64,000 nt of DNA from UBA4312 sp002394635 (GTDB lineage: Bacteria > Bacillota_I > Bacilli_A > Erysipelotrichales > Erysipelotrichaceae), in NCBI GenBank assembly GCA_946539765.1, contig CAMNHO010000010.1, forward strand, positions 21,498 to 85,497, given 5' to 3'. The notes beneath the pieces were generated by a model. It had not been told where the DNA came from, did not search any database, and worked only from the letters and a program-made list of their open reading frames with translations. Below, piece by piece: positions 25,177 to 33,932 of the stretch (within the stretch, counting starts at the first letter, position 1; the number at the start of each line of letters is the position of its first letter). The position numbers and the translations under genes were made by a program.

Positions 25177-26509
25177 ATACCACATAATGATACACATGCC
25201 GGTATTTCCATAAAAAATAAACTGATAAAAATAAGGAGAGTCCTTCACTGAACAAAACCGAGCTCCAGACGCCATCTACCTGAAGGAAATAAGGCAGCAC
25301 CAAAACAGCTGCCACCTGCAGAAAGAAGGTACGTACCATAGATAAAAAAGCAGATATCTTTCCGTTGTTCAGCGCTGTAAAGAAAGCCGACGCAAACACA
25401 TTGATGCCAAAGAACAGAAAATGAACAGCATAGATGTGCAACCCGTGGACCGTCAGTTCCATCAAATTTTGATCATAACCGACAAATACCGAGCTGAGCT
25501 GACGAGCAAAGAGATTGCATGCCATCAGAAGACCTATGGAAACGCTCACTACGATCACAAGGCTCTTGGTAAACAGATTCTGCATTTCTTTATGGTTTTG
25601 TGCCCCGTAATGATAACTGATCAACGGAGCTACTGACTGGCAGTACCCAAACAGAATAGCCGCAAAGATAAAGTCCACATACATCACGGTCCCATAAGCA
25701 TCCACACCATTATCTCCGGCCAGGCGAAGCATCTGGATATTGTACAAAATGCTGACTAGGGAAACCGAGAGATTGGTTACCAGCTCGGATGATCCGTTAA
25801 AGCACGTCTTACGCAAGGTCCGTCTTTCAAACAATGGTTTTTCAAAACGCAGAATGGTTTTTTTGGTTGTCAGAAAATACACAACAGGGATCAGCGTACC
25901 AATTGCTTCGGCAAAAATGGTCGCAAAACCGGCACCGGCGATTCCCCAATGCCATACAGCGATCGAGATATAATCCAGTACAATATTGGTCAGACCGCAC
26001 AAAATGGTGATAGCCAGACACATCCGTGGTCGTTCGGCAGCAATAAGCATCGGCTGGAAGTATAGTTGAAACATCAAAAAAATCAATCCGGCTAGGTTGA
26101 TTTCTCCATAGACCATACATAAATCATAGACAGCCCGGGAGTGAGCCAGGTGTTTTACAATGATCGGCAGACAGATCAGTCCGGCAATGGTCAAAGCCAA
26201 GCCGGTCGCAAGCAGGCTGAGCGTAATCATCGAAAAATAACCGCAGGCCTTTTTTTGCTGACCTTCTCCTAAGGTTTTAGCTACGATTGCACTACCTCCG
26301 CTACCGAACATAAAAGCAACTGCGGCCAAAAGGCTCACAAACGGATAGATCAGATTCAAAGCGGTAAACGCGTCCTTGCTGACTAGATTGGATACAAACC
26401 AGCCGTCGATCACACTGTAAATAGATATAAAGATCAAGGTAAATACCGGTGATAACGAAAAACGGATCAGACGGGGATACGTAAAATGATCGGACAATTG
26501 TGTGCTCAT
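25175..26509 (-). CDS. MATE-family efflux transporter
   Basis: About 444 residues with twelve hydrophobic helices. Typical MATE elements: ISIYSVIDGWFVSNLV near the start, FMFGSGGSAIVAKTLGEG, and QSVAPLISYHYGAQ in the second half. Exports drugs or metabolites using a cation gradient; substrate unknown. The preferred ATG at 26509 lies exactly 6 bases after TACAAT, suggesting a leaderless mRNA; the alternative ATG 18 bases upstream lies in the -10 region. A hairpin lies immediately upstream. Confidence 0.9.
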   Translation of the reverse strand: MSTQLSDHFTYPRLIRFSLSPVFTLIFISIYSVIDGWFVSNLVSKDAFTALNLIYPFVSLLAAVAFMFGSGGSAIVAKTLGEGQQKKACGYFSMITLSLLATGLALTIAGLICLPIIVKHLAHSRAVYDLCMVYGEINLAGLIFLMFQLYFQPMLIAAERPRMCLAITILCGLTNIVLDYISIAVWHWGIAGAGFATIFAEAIGTLIPVVYFLTTKKTILRFEKPLFERRTLRKTCFNGSSELVTNLSVSLVSILYNIQMLRLAGDNGVDAYGTVMYVDFIFAAILFGYCQSVAPLISYHYGAQNHKEMQNLFTKSLVIVVSVSIGLLMACNLFARQLSSVFVGYDQNLMELTVHGLHIYAVHFLFFGINVFASAFFTALNNGKISAFLSMVRTFFLQVAAVLVLPYFLQVDGVWSSVLFSEGLSLFLSVYFLWKYRHVYHYVV

Positions 26510-26527
26510 GCATTTATTGTAATACAA

Positions 26528-26550
26528 AAAGCAGTTCCTTAGAACTGCCT
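26528..26550 (-). terminator. Hairpin upstream of the MATE gene
   Basis: GCAGTTC and GAACTGC with a 4-base loop, then TTTTTGTATT on the minus strand. It may stop read-through into the MATE gene or attenuate it. The remaining stretch to 26796 holds only a 10-codon frame at 26581 with a good ribosome site and nothing else seen. Confidence 0.55.
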
Positions 26551-26796
26551 TTGTATTATGATAAATTGGGAGAGAGAAATATGAAGATTTTTAGCAAATC
26601 TAACCTTTTTTAGGTCACTTATATACTAATAAATAATCTTCGTTTCATTATATCGATTTTATGGTAAATAATGTGAGATTAGTTTCAATTATGGGGAATC
26701 TTGTCAACAGATTGCCATAAAATGGGATTTCTTTTTTCTCTTTACGATTTCACCGACACAGACCCGGGTATGGCCGAAATGCCATACTCTCATCCA

Positions 26797-27759
26797 TTAT
26801 TTCAACAAATATTCAGCAATCTCGTTATCTGTAATCAACACATTCACATAACCACTCTCAATAGCCGCCTTTACCGCTTTTCGTTTGTTCTTTCCATACG
26901 CAATACCCAGCCGGATCGGGATCTTTTTTAAATCATCCAGTCCCAGGCTGATCAGCTGGTCTTCATAATCCTGCCAGACGGTATTGCCATTCTTATCGAT
27001 GACATGGCCCAGCACCTCGCCAACGCCACCTCTTTCCTTGACGGCCGGATAGAACTTCTGGTACTCCTTATTTAGTTTAAGAAGTTTGGATTTTCGGCTG
27101 ACCATACCGATACCGACAATAGCCATATCCACATTCCGGCACAACGAAAACATCTCCTTGATACTGTCCTGTTCCAGCAAGATCTTCTTAGCTTCCTTGG
27201 TCACGTAGAGAGGGCACAACATCTGATAACTGCGCGCATTCAAAACGCGGGCAAATTCCTCCACAACATAATTGGAATATGCCATTCGTACCCCTTTCGG
27301 TGCATTTAAAGCGACATTGGTCGAGCCCAAAGACGGAATAACAAGAAGGTTATTATAATTCAAAAACTTTACACGAGGATCATTGGCCATAATTTCAATG
27401 GTATTCCGGATACTGTCTCCCCATGTGATGGTAATCTTCATGGAATCCTTGATCGTACGTAAAAGAAAATCCGATGCATATTGAGCAAGCTGCTCAGGCT
27501 GATCGCTCGGACCGATGATCACTTCTTTTAATCCATATTTCTTTTCCAGGCACTCTTCCGTTGATGACATAGAATCATCCGGATAATGTATTTTAAATTC
27601 GATATATCCACGCTTTTTAGCCAGGGCTATCGTTCGGGAAACTGATGCTTTGGAAATATTCAGGGTCTTCGCGATACTGGTCTGCGACATACCCTGTTTA
27701 TAAAACATCTCCACAATCTTTATGATGAACCTTTCTTCTCTCACTTCAATCAACTCCAT
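26797..27759 (-). CDS. SorC-family sugar-binding transcriptional regulator
   Basis: 320 residues. N-terminal HTH (MFYKQGMSQTSIAKTLNISKASVSRTI, about 18-44) and the large SorC/DeoR-type sugar-phosphate domain with ITWGDSIRNTIEIM and VDMAIVGIGM. Regulators of this family respond to phosphorylated sugars and usually lie beside the pathway they control; here no sugar genes adjoin. TACAAT lies 4 bases before the ATG and there is no Shine-Dalgarno, so translation start is unusual. Confidence 0.88.
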   Translation of the reverse strand: MELIEVREERFIIKIVEMFYKQGMSQTSIAKTLNISKASVSRTIALAKKRGYIEFKIHYPDDSMSSTEECLEKKYGLKEVIIGPSDQPEQLAQYASDFLLRTIKDSMKITITWGDSIRNTIEIMANDPRVKFLNYNNLLVIPSLGSTNVALNAPKGVRMAYSNYVVEEFARVLNARSYQMLCPLYVTKEAKKILLEQDSIKEMFSLCRNVDMAIVGIGMVSRKSKLLKLNKEYQKFYPAVKERGGVGEVLGHVIDKNGNTVWQDYEDQLISLGLDDLKKIPIRLGIAYGKNKRKAVKAAIESGYVNVLITDNEIAEYLLK

Positions 27760-27890
27760 ATTTATTGTAACAAATTTTAAGGGTTTTTTTTATAAAAGTA
27801 AAATTGATTTCATCAATTTTTTTATTAAAGAATGCCTAAACTATCACAGGCCATCGATTTTTACAGTGGTTAAAAAAACATCTATTCTTT

Positions 27891-28580
27891 TCATAGATCT
27901 GTGCACTTCCAGAAAATGCCTTGGCTTTCCCCCATTACAATTTCTTCGCCTCTGTTTTTCGGTCGATCGTAGAAAAGTGGCTTTTCTTCCTCTGATTCGA
28001 CCATCGGGACATGGACCAGGCTTAGACGGTCAATCACGCCTGCCTGTAAAAAGGCCTGGTTCAAAAGACTGCCACCTTCCAAAAGAAGTATATGAGCAAT
28101 ATTATACCGGGCCAGCTTTTTTACAGCGGTCCGAATATCAATTGAAGTCTTTCCGGCAAATAGATAAGAGATACCAATACTTTGAAGATAGGCCAGATAG
28201 GCATCCTTTGTATCCTCGCTGAGAACTTCGACGATATGGGCCTTGTCATATCCGGGATCCTCATCACAAATGACTGGATCCTTCCATCCCAATCGTCCCT
28301 TCGTATCAAAAGCGACTGCGCAAAATGCATGGTCGTCTTTAACGATGAAATCTCTGCGATCTACCACAATGTTCTCAAACGGTTTCAGATCCGGAAACCA
28401 CCCATGCGTAAAGCTGGTTTCCATTGTCACCCTTCCACACGCAAAGGCATCCGCTTTCAACGCACGATGTATCTGGTAATAGTAATCACAGGCTTTTATT
28501 CCCATAGAGGTTTCCAGAAACGGGCCGGTTACTCTTTCATTTTCGGAAACAGTCATGTGACAAATGATATAAGGTCTCAT
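27891..28580 (-). CDS. RibD C-terminal/dihydrofolate-reductase-like oxidoreductase
   Basis: 229 residues. Starts RPYIICHMTVSENERVTGPFL and contains ADAFACGRVTMETS, KTSIDIRTAVKKLA and ILLLEGGSLLNQAFLQAGVIDRLS, the NADPH-fold motifs of the RibD-C family. Such stand-alone proteins reduce unknown substrates; the deaminase half of RibD is absent and no riboflavin genes lie nearby. It overlaps the DUF1275 gene by 4 bp. Confidence 0.85.
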   Translation of the reverse strand: MRPYIICHMTVSENERVTGPFLETSMGIKACDYYYQIHRALKADAFACGRVTMETSFTHGWFPDLKPFENIVVDRRDFIVKDDHAFCAVAFDTKGRLGWKDPVICDEDPGYDKAHIVEVLSEDTKDAYLAYLQSIGISYLFAGKTSIDIRTAVKKLARYNIAHILLLEGGSLLNQAFLQAGVIDRLSLVHVPMVESEEEKPLFYDRPKNRGEEIVMGESQGIFWKCTDL

Positions 28581-29242
28581 ATATCCTCCCCGGCATTTGG
28601 TTCAGCTAACATCCACAAGAAAGAAAGGCACAACAGCCCCACAGAAAAGAACAAAGCTTTCTGATGGAAGGTGCGGATCAGCAGGCTTTCAAGCACGGCC
28701 CCGATAACAAAAAACACGATCACACTGTAATACAACAAAGCTTTCTTTAAATCGGTCTGATTCCGATACTGGATAAAGCGGTCGATATGGTTTGTTCCGC
28801 TTCTTAGGTTTCCGATACACATGGTTGTGGTAATTGAATTCCCCTTGGCAGAACGGAAGGATTCCACCTGCAGTCCGCATGCGAAGGAAATCAATCCGTT
28901 AGCAATCAGATTAAAGGATCGTGATATCCAGCAAACACATCCTAAAATCACGATTTCTGCCACCAGCACTACCTGCCGCCAATGGATCTTTTCATTTTGG
29001 ATCCTGTTGCGGATCAGATCCGACAAAACGATGCCCATCGTAAAGGCCAGTACCGGCCACAGATATCGCAAAGCCATCGGCATGTTTCTTTGAGCCAGAT
29101 GCACTCCAAACAGCAGCATATTGCCAGTCTGTGCATTGGCAAACACATGATCCCGGCACAAGTAGGAATACGCATCCATGCTTCCACCGGATAACGCTAA
29201 CATCAGATACAGAGGAACTGATTCTGATCTCTGGTGCTCCAT
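28577..29242 (-). CDS. DUF1275 (YoaK-type) membrane protein
   Basis: 221 residues with about six membrane helices. Family signatures are LSGGSMDAYSYLCRDHVFANAQTGNM near the start and MCIGNLRSGTNHIDRFI in the middle. Function unknown; transporter-like. The ATG follows GAGAAAGGAGGAATTGAT. First gene of a two-gene operon with the RibD-like reductase. Confidence 0.88.
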   Translation of the reverse strand: MEHQRSESVPLYLMLALSGGSMDAYSYLCRDHVFANAQTGNMLLFGVHLAQRNMPMALRYLWPVLAFTMGIVLSDLIRNRIQNEKIHWRQVVLVAEIVILGCVCWISRSFNLIANGLISFACGLQVESFRSAKGNSITTTMCIGNLRSGTNHIDRFIQYRNQTDLKKALLYYSVIVFFVIGAVLESLLIRTFHQKALFFSVGLLCLSFLWMLAEPNAGEDI

Positions 29243-29325
29243 ATCAATTCCTCCTTTCTCTGAATGCTCTTTTTTATCTGACTTTATCCTATCAATAAAT
29301 CCGTTTTGTTTCCATCCTTACTAAC

Positions 29326-29362
29326 GAAAAAAGAACATCGATTCTTTCTGACCGATGTCCTT
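29326..29362 (-). terminator. Terminator of the LytTR/DUF3021 operon
   Basis: Minus strand GGACATCG, loop, CGATGTTC, then TTTTTTC. Confidence 0.75.
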
Positions 29363-29377
29363 TTCAATATAATTTTT

Positions 29378-29821
29378 TTACTTCATGGACTGGATCTTGT
29401 CATTCATTTTTTTGGCTTCCGCGCGATAATAACGCATAAACAAAAACCATATCACAAATGCCACCGCAAGCTGTGTTGCGATAATCAGGATTCCCTGCCC
29501 GATCGTTGCCGGGCTGCCCAGCCAACCGACAGCGTACGCTACAACCGTATACACTGTACATCCGATCCCCATATGAATGATGACCTGGATCGGCATCGGA
29601 AGATCATCTTTATTGTATACGACCGACGGTACGCCAAAGCCCACGCCAATCAGTACACATCCAATCACCATTTTAGTAAAGCTATATTGCTCCAGGGTAA
29701 AATTCCCTTTGCTCCTGAAATCGAATACCACGCCAATCAGACAGAATAGTGCCAAAGCGATTGCGATGCCGTAAACTGTATTTTTTAACAAATCTTTGAG
29801 TGTCTCTTTCATTGTTTTCAC
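29378..29821 (-). CDS. DUF3021 membrane protein
   Basis: 147 residues with four hydrophobic helices and the family phrase FTKMVIGCVLIGVGFGVPSVVY. DUF3021 proteins are regularly encoded with a LytTR regulator and are believed to inhibit it from the membrane. The gene starts 3 bp after the LytTR stop and has AGGAGGTGAAAACA upstream. Confidence 0.9.
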   Translation of the reverse strand: MKTMKETLKDLLKNTVYGIAIALALFCLIGVVFDFRSKGNFTLEQYSFTKMVIGCVLIGVGFGVPSVVYNKDDLPMPIQVIIHMGIGCTVYTVVAYAVGWLGSPATIGQGILIIATQLAVAFVIWFLFMRYYRAEAKKMNDKIQSMK

Positions 29822-29824
29822 CTC

Positions 29825-30262
29825 CTATAGTCCGAGATACTTTTTAAACTCCGGCAGATATTTCCTCGACACATGATCCTTACAGCCATTTTTCATTTTC
29901 AGTAATAATGTCCCGCTGAATCCCGGCTCTATACTGTCCATATAAGACAGATTGATCAATGTGGTTTTGGATATCTGCATAAACTGCTTTCCTAACTGCT
30001 GGCTGATTTCATAAAGCCTTTTTCGCGACCGATATTTGTCCTTCTGTCCATAAATGATCGTATCCCCGGCCTCTATTCGGACCATGAATATATCTTTCGG
30101 TTGTAAAACGATCAGATCTTCTTCATTGTGCAAGGCAGTGATTGGTGTTTCCCCTGCACTGAATACGTCGATCATACGTTGTATTTCATTGGTTACTTTA
30201 TCGGTATAGATTACCGCATAAGGTTCTTTATATGCAGCAGAGATGTCTATACTCACCTTCAT
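29825..30262 (-). CDS. LytTR-domain transcriptional regulator
   Basis: 145 residues. The N-terminal half is a short strand-rich region; residues about 45-143 are the LytTR DNA-binding domain (FMVRIEAGDTIIYG, QLGKQFMQISKTTLINLSYMDSI, VSRKYLPEFKKYL). No receiver domain, so it is the membrane-inhibited LytTR-DUF3021 type rather than a two-component partner. Upstream on the minus strand are ACTGGGACA and ATAGGGTAT, 20 bp apart, possibly its own autoregulatory repeats. Confidence 0.9.
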   Translation of the reverse strand: MKVSIDISAAYKEPYAVIYTDKVTNEIQRMIDVFSAGETPITALHNEEDLIVLQPKDIFMVRIEAGDTIIYGQKDKYRSRKRLYEISQQLGKQFMQISKTTLINLSYMDSIEPGFSGTLLLKMKNGCKDHVSRKYLPEFKKYLGL

Positions 30263-30708
30263 ACCTCGTCCTCCTTTCTCTTGTTGGTGTCATCATACCC
30301 TATTTCAAAAGACTTGTCCCAGTCTTTAAGCTAAGTGGCAAAATATGGGCGGTGAAATGCAAAAAAGCATTTTAGGATTCCTTCCTATGAGCCAAAGGCT
30401 GATGCGACAGTCATGATTCTTCAGTGCCACCATATGTCCATTTCGATGATAAACATTGCGAAGACACTCTTTGAAGAGTATCCGTCTTCCGAAAAGATCT
30501 TTTGGAACTGCCCGTTGCCTTTATCATAAAATTTATCTTTAAGAGCCGGACAGTCATCCGCCACTTTGTATGGCAATCAATGTCAAGAAGACGATGCTCT
30601 TCCATCTTATTAACTGCTGGTTAAAATAATAACTCCATAATTAAACAAACGCTCAATAGGAAATCGGCTTTCGACAAGTTAAAATTAAGATACAAGGAGG
30701 TCGATGAC
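30263..30708. other. Gap with a coding-like remnant
   Basis: 446 bp without an intact gene. On the plus strand, 30356-30529 is an open frame with no start for its first half, reading through MILQCHHMSISMINIAKT and LFEEYPSSEKIFWNCPL before a stop. It looks like the decayed tail of a protein gene, but no family is recognised. The rest shows nothing. Confidence 0.35.
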
Positions 30709-31785
30709 ATGCAGATCAACGAGCAAATCAAAAAATTCCGAAAGGCCGCCGGCCTGACCCAAGAACAGATTGCCAATTATTTAGGCGTTTCAACACCAGC
30801 CGTCAACAAATGGGAAAAAGGCACTACATTCCCAGATGTGACCTTGCTTCCCGGACTGGCAAGACTTTTGAATACTGACCTTAACACGTTATTTAGCTTT
30901 CACGAAACTTTAACAGATGTTGAAATTGAAGCTTTTTCACGGGAACTTATCATGCTCTCTCAAGAAAGCCCGGACAAAGCCTTTGAAATGGCAGTACAGA
31001 AAATACAGGGATACCCAAAAAGTGATGCTTTGCTCATTTCAACCGCAAACATCTTAAATGCCTGCCTTGTTCTATCACCTATGAAAACAGAAAAGAAGCA
31101 AGAATACGAGGTACTTGTCAGGCAATGGTTAGAGCAGGCTGCCGAAAGCTCAAACATGGAAATAAAAAATACAGCTATTTCTATATTGCTCGGAAAGGCA
31201 ATGGAGGCAAAAGATTATGACCAGGCCTCGGTTTTATTGGAACAACTTCCTAAACAACAATTTGATAAGACGCCGTATGAAGCGAATATTCTGATCCACC
31301 AAGGTAAAGTGGATGAAGCGGCGGTGCTTCTAGAAAGCAAGCTCCTACACTCTCTTTCAAGTGTTCAGACATACTGCTTGAAACTCTTGGATTTGGAATG
31401 GAAGTGTAGTCAGCCGGATAAAGCACGCCAAATCGGTGAAATCATTGAGAAGATGATTTCTCTATTTGGGCTGTGGCAATACGGCACCGTTGTTCCTCGC
31501 CTGCAAATCGCACTCTATGAGAAAAACAAAGAAAGAAGCATTGCGTTAATCAAAGAAATGATGGAGGCGGCAAACGCTCCATGGATTTTGTCGGATTCCC
31601 CGGTGTTCTATCGAATTGCACATGAAACAGTAAAGAATGTCGGAAAATCACTGATTCCGGCTCTTATCTCCGAGCTGAAAACCAGCACAGAGTATGATTT
31701 TTTTCGGGATTCTTCAGCGTTCCAAGACTTCCTGAAAGAACTTGACGAAAACATGGGACAGATGAATGGTTGTTTTCCATCCTAG
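30709..31785 (+). CDS. XRE-family regulator with helical-repeat C-terminus
   Basis: 358 residues. HTH at about 5-60 (IKKFRKAAGLTQEQIANYLGVSTPAVNKWEKG). The rest is a helical, TPR-like array (EVLVRQWLEQAAE, QASVLLEQLPKQQF, KVDEAAVLLESKLLH), as in peptide-sensing or stress regulators of Firmicutes. The RBS ACAAGGAGGTCGATGAC is very strong. Codon use is slightly different from its neighbours and the gene is flanked by decayed DNA, so it may be acquired. Effector unknown. Confidence 0.85.
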   Translation: MQINEQIKKFRKAAGLTQEQIANYLGVSTPAVNKWEKGTTFPDVTLLPGLARLLNTDLNTLFSFHETLTDVEIEAFSRELIMLSQESPDKAFEMAVQKIQGYPKSDALLISTANILNACLVLSPMKTEKKQEYEVLVRQWLEQAAESSNMEIKNTAISILLGKAMEAKDYDQASVLLEQLPKQQFDKTPYEANILIHQGKVDEAAVLLESKLLHSLSSVQTYCLKLLDLEWKCSQPDKARQIGEIIEKMISLFGLWQYGTVVPRLQIALYEKNKERSIALIKEMMEAANAPWILSDSPVFYRIAHETVKNVGKSLIPALISELKTSTEYDFFRDSSAFQDFLKELDENMGQMNGCFPS

Positions 31786-31790
31786 CATGC

Positions 31791-31829
31791 AAAAGCAGTA
31801 TATCTTGAAAAAGGATTTACTGCTTTTGT
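31791..31829 (+). terminator. Terminator of the XRE/TPR gene
   Basis: AAAAGCAGTA with TACTGCTTTT, 17-base loop, just past the stop. Confidence 0.8.
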
Positions 31830-32076
31830 CTACGTTGTTAATATATGAATAGACTTCAAGACTTCAAAACCACTATATTATAATTTGTAAACGTATGACC
31901 TTTAAAAAATGAACGGTATGTTTTCGACCCTTTCACCTTAAATACCTTTTTCATCAAACACCGTTATTATTTGAAGATCCGATATTTACAATATCGATAT
32001 GTATTAGCACTTATTCACTATTAGATTGTTTCTCTGTTTTACATCGTATTACAGGCACTGTGATTGGAAAGTGATA
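31830..32076. other. AT-rich intergenic stretch
   Basis: No gene, tRNA or clear promoter was recognised here. It leads into the insertion-sequence remnant. Confidence 0.4.
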
Positions 32077-32340
32077 ATGTCCCAATAGATGGAATTGAAA
32101 AATGTCCCGCCTTGTTTATATGCATCTAAATGAATCAATTACTAAAAACAATATACAATGATGATTATCCAGGAGGGTATCATCTTATGAGAAAGGTAAA
32201 TCTTACAATGAACCAACAATTGAAATATGAAACCATTAAAGAACTCGTCGATCATAACGGCAATAAACAACGTGCGGCCTGCAGGCTTGGCCTGTCCGTT
32301 CGCCAGAGCAACCGCGCTATGCTTTATAGTGTAGTTTAAA
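32077..32340 (+). mobile_element. Insertion-sequence remnant
   Basis: Starts with a repeated end motif, AATGTCCC at 32077-32084 and again at 32099-32106, followed by the truncated transposase. Such duplicated TGTCCC ends are typical of elements with multiple terminal repeats. No right end was found, so only the left part survives. Boundaries are approximate. Confidence 0.45.
32187..32339 (+). pseudogene. Truncated transposase (N-terminal HTH only)
   Basis: 50 residues beginning MRKVNLTMNQQLKYETIKEL, then VDHNGNKQRAACRLGLSVRQ, the start of integrase-type transposases of the IS1202/ISNCY kind, which are normally over 400 residues. The reading frame changes after residue 45 and stops. The ribosome site AGGAGGG is preserved. 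No catalytic DDE part remains. Confidence 0.6.
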
Positions 32341-32530
32341 ACATGCATTTAATAAAACATAGAACCTCCATCACACTGTGTTTATGAAGCTGGGTGAATT
32401 CTAATTACTATAGCTGAATTAAAAATTATTCAAATATTATGCCGAAAACAAATTAACAATTACATCAATTTCTTCTCAAATATAATATCAGCTAAAAAAA
32501 GAATAAAAACCCCGTCGTCCATGAAGCAAC
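32340..32530. other. AT-rich intergenic stretch
   Basis: Nothing recognised apart from the tRNA-operon terminator at its right edge. Confidence 0.4.
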
Positions 32531-32567
32531 AAAAAAGCCGCAAGCCTCTAAAAATAAGACTTGCAGC
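32531..32567 (-). terminator. Terminator after tRNA-Arg(CCT)
   Basis: Minus strand GCTGCAAG, 15-base loop, CTTGCGGC, then TTTTTTG. Confidence 0.7.
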
Positions 32568-32575
32568 GAATTGGC

Positions 32576-32652
32576 TGGCGTCCACGAGAGGATTCGAACC
32601 TCCGACCTACCGCTTAGGAGGCGGTCGCTCTATCCAACTGAGCTACGCAGAC
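32576..32652 (-). tRNA. tRNA-Arg(CCT)
   Basis: 77 nt with an encoded CCA. The acceptor GTCTGCG pairs with CGTGGAC, allowing G-U pairs. The D arm is GCTCAGTTGGATAGAGC, the anticodon loop CTCCTAA gives anticodon CCT (reads AGG), and the T arm is GGAGGTTCGAATCCTC. Confidence 0.97.
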
Positions 32653-32662
32653 GTGTCGAACG

Positions 32663-33289
32663 TTATAACAGTTCTGTATAATCCTGAATGGTCCGTACTT
32701 GGTGTTCTATGAAATCCTTTTGATTCATTGGGCTGGCAATACCGATGGCCGGAATACCGGATTGAGCTGCCGAAGCAATCGCATAATAGGCATCCTCAAA
32801 CAATAATGTGTCCTCTGCCCGTACGCCCAGTTCATTAAGTATATGGACATACGTATTCGGATCACGTTTGACCAGACCATTGTTACTGGAGCAATACAAC
32901 TTATCAAAACAAGAAAGGACACCAAAGCGTTCCAAAACCATCTCTGTCAGATCCTGGCGGTTGGATGTCACCACAACCAGTTGAATGCCCTGCTGGTGAC
33001 ATTGATGAATATAGTCCGGCATCCCCTGGATGGGCTGTACTTCATAGCGGTACAGATCTTCTACGATATCCACAATGGCTTTTTCCAGTTGTTCTCCGGA
33101 CAAAGGAATCGGATAATTAGCGCTGAACATATTGGCTACTTCCGTTAACGACATGGTCATCGCAACCGGACGTACTTTCTGCATATCGATCTGAATGTTA
33201 TATTTTTCCAGTATACGTCCGAAGGCAACATCCCAAACATATTCGGAATCTACCAGGGTCCCGTCCATATCGAATAAATAGGTTTTCAT
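32663..33289 (-). CDS. HAD-family phosphatase, paralog 3
   Basis: 208 residues from MKTYLFDMDGTLVDSEYVWD. Motif I is DMDGT; motif II is VVVTSNRQ; motif III/IV is KRDPNTYVH and LLFEDAYYAIASAA. Closely related to 33306-33932 (both have EYVWDV, IHQCHQQGIQL and LYCSSNN/LYCTED), so the pair arose by duplication. Probably a phosphoglycolate/beta-phosphoglucomutase-like phosphatase on an unidentified phosphosugar. The start is chosen by alignment with the paralogs. Confidence 0.85.
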   Translation of the reverse strand: MKTYLFDMDGTLVDSEYVWDVAFGRILEKYNIQIDMQKVRPVAMTMSLTEVANMFSANYPIPLSGEQLEKAIVDIVEDLYRYEVQPIQGMPDYIHQCHQQGIQLVVVTSNRQDLTEMVLERFGVLSCFDKLYCSSNNGLVKRDPNTYVHILNELGVRAEDTLLFEDAYYAIASAAQSGIPAIGIASPMNQKDFIEHQVRTIQDYTELL

Positions 33290-33305
33290 AGATTGATCCA
33301 TTCCT

Positions 33306-33932
33306 TTATAAAAGCTCTGTATAATCACAAATCATCTTTACGTTGTGCTCTGCCATTTCACGGGCATTGATCTCACTGCGGATTGCCAAGCTTTGAATGC
33401 CACACTGAGCCGCCGAAGCGATGGCATAATACGTATCTTCAAATAAAAGCGTATCCTGTGCTGTTGTATGCATATCCTTCAGGATGTATTCATACGTCTT
33501 TGGATCTTTTTTCGGACGGTGTGTATCCTCGGTGCAATACAACTTTTCAAAGCAGTCACGGATACCGAAACGATGTAAAACCAGTTCCACAATATCGGTC
33601 CGGTTGGATGTTACCACACCCAGCTGGATCCCTTGTTGATGGCATTGACGTATAAAGGCTGCCATGCCTCCAATGGGTTTTACTTCCTTCTGATATAAAC
33701 CGATTACGATTTCATGGATGCGTTGATAAATTTCTTCGGGACTTTGAGATAATTCCAGTACATCGTGCATATACACAGCACATTCCGGAATCGTCATGTG
33801 TTCGACTGCCTGTCGAAAATCAGAAAAGGAAGCAGAAATCTTCTCTTCATGAAAATAGCGGTTAAAGGAGACATCCCATACATATTCAGAATCCACCAGG
33901 GTCCCGTCAAAATCAAACAGATATGTTTTCAT
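33306..33932 (-). CDS. HAD-family phosphatase, paralog 2
   Basis: 208 residues, starting MKTYLFDFDGTLVDSEYVWD. HAD motifs: DFDGT, GVVTSNRTD, KKDPKTYEYIL, LLFEDTYYAI. It is the closest relative of the gene downstream and overlaps the upstream paralog by 4 bp (ATGA), so the three form one co-translated unit. Substrate unknown; a cap domain of subfamily IA type is present. Confidence 0.88.
   Translation of the reverse strand: MKTYLFDFDGTLVDSEYVWDVSFNRYFHEEKISASFSDFRQAVEHMTIPECAVYMHDVLELSQSPEEIYQRIHEIVIGLYQKEVKPIGGMAAFIRQCHQQGIQLGVVTSNRTDIVELVLHRFGIRDCFEKLYCTEDTHRPKKDPKTYEYILKDMHTTAQDTLLFEDTYYAIASAAQCGIQSLAIRSEINAREMAEHNVKMICDYTELL

Noticed and set aside
29825..30320. LytTR protein as master of the direct-repeat regulon
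   Set aside because: LytTR sites also are direct repeats, but the repeats before this gene differ in sequence and spacing (20 bp), and such LytTR-DUF3021 pairs usually act locally. Kept only as an alternative.
32521..32712. 63-residue plus-strand frame
   Set aside because: It is read through the tRNA-Arg(CCT) gene.
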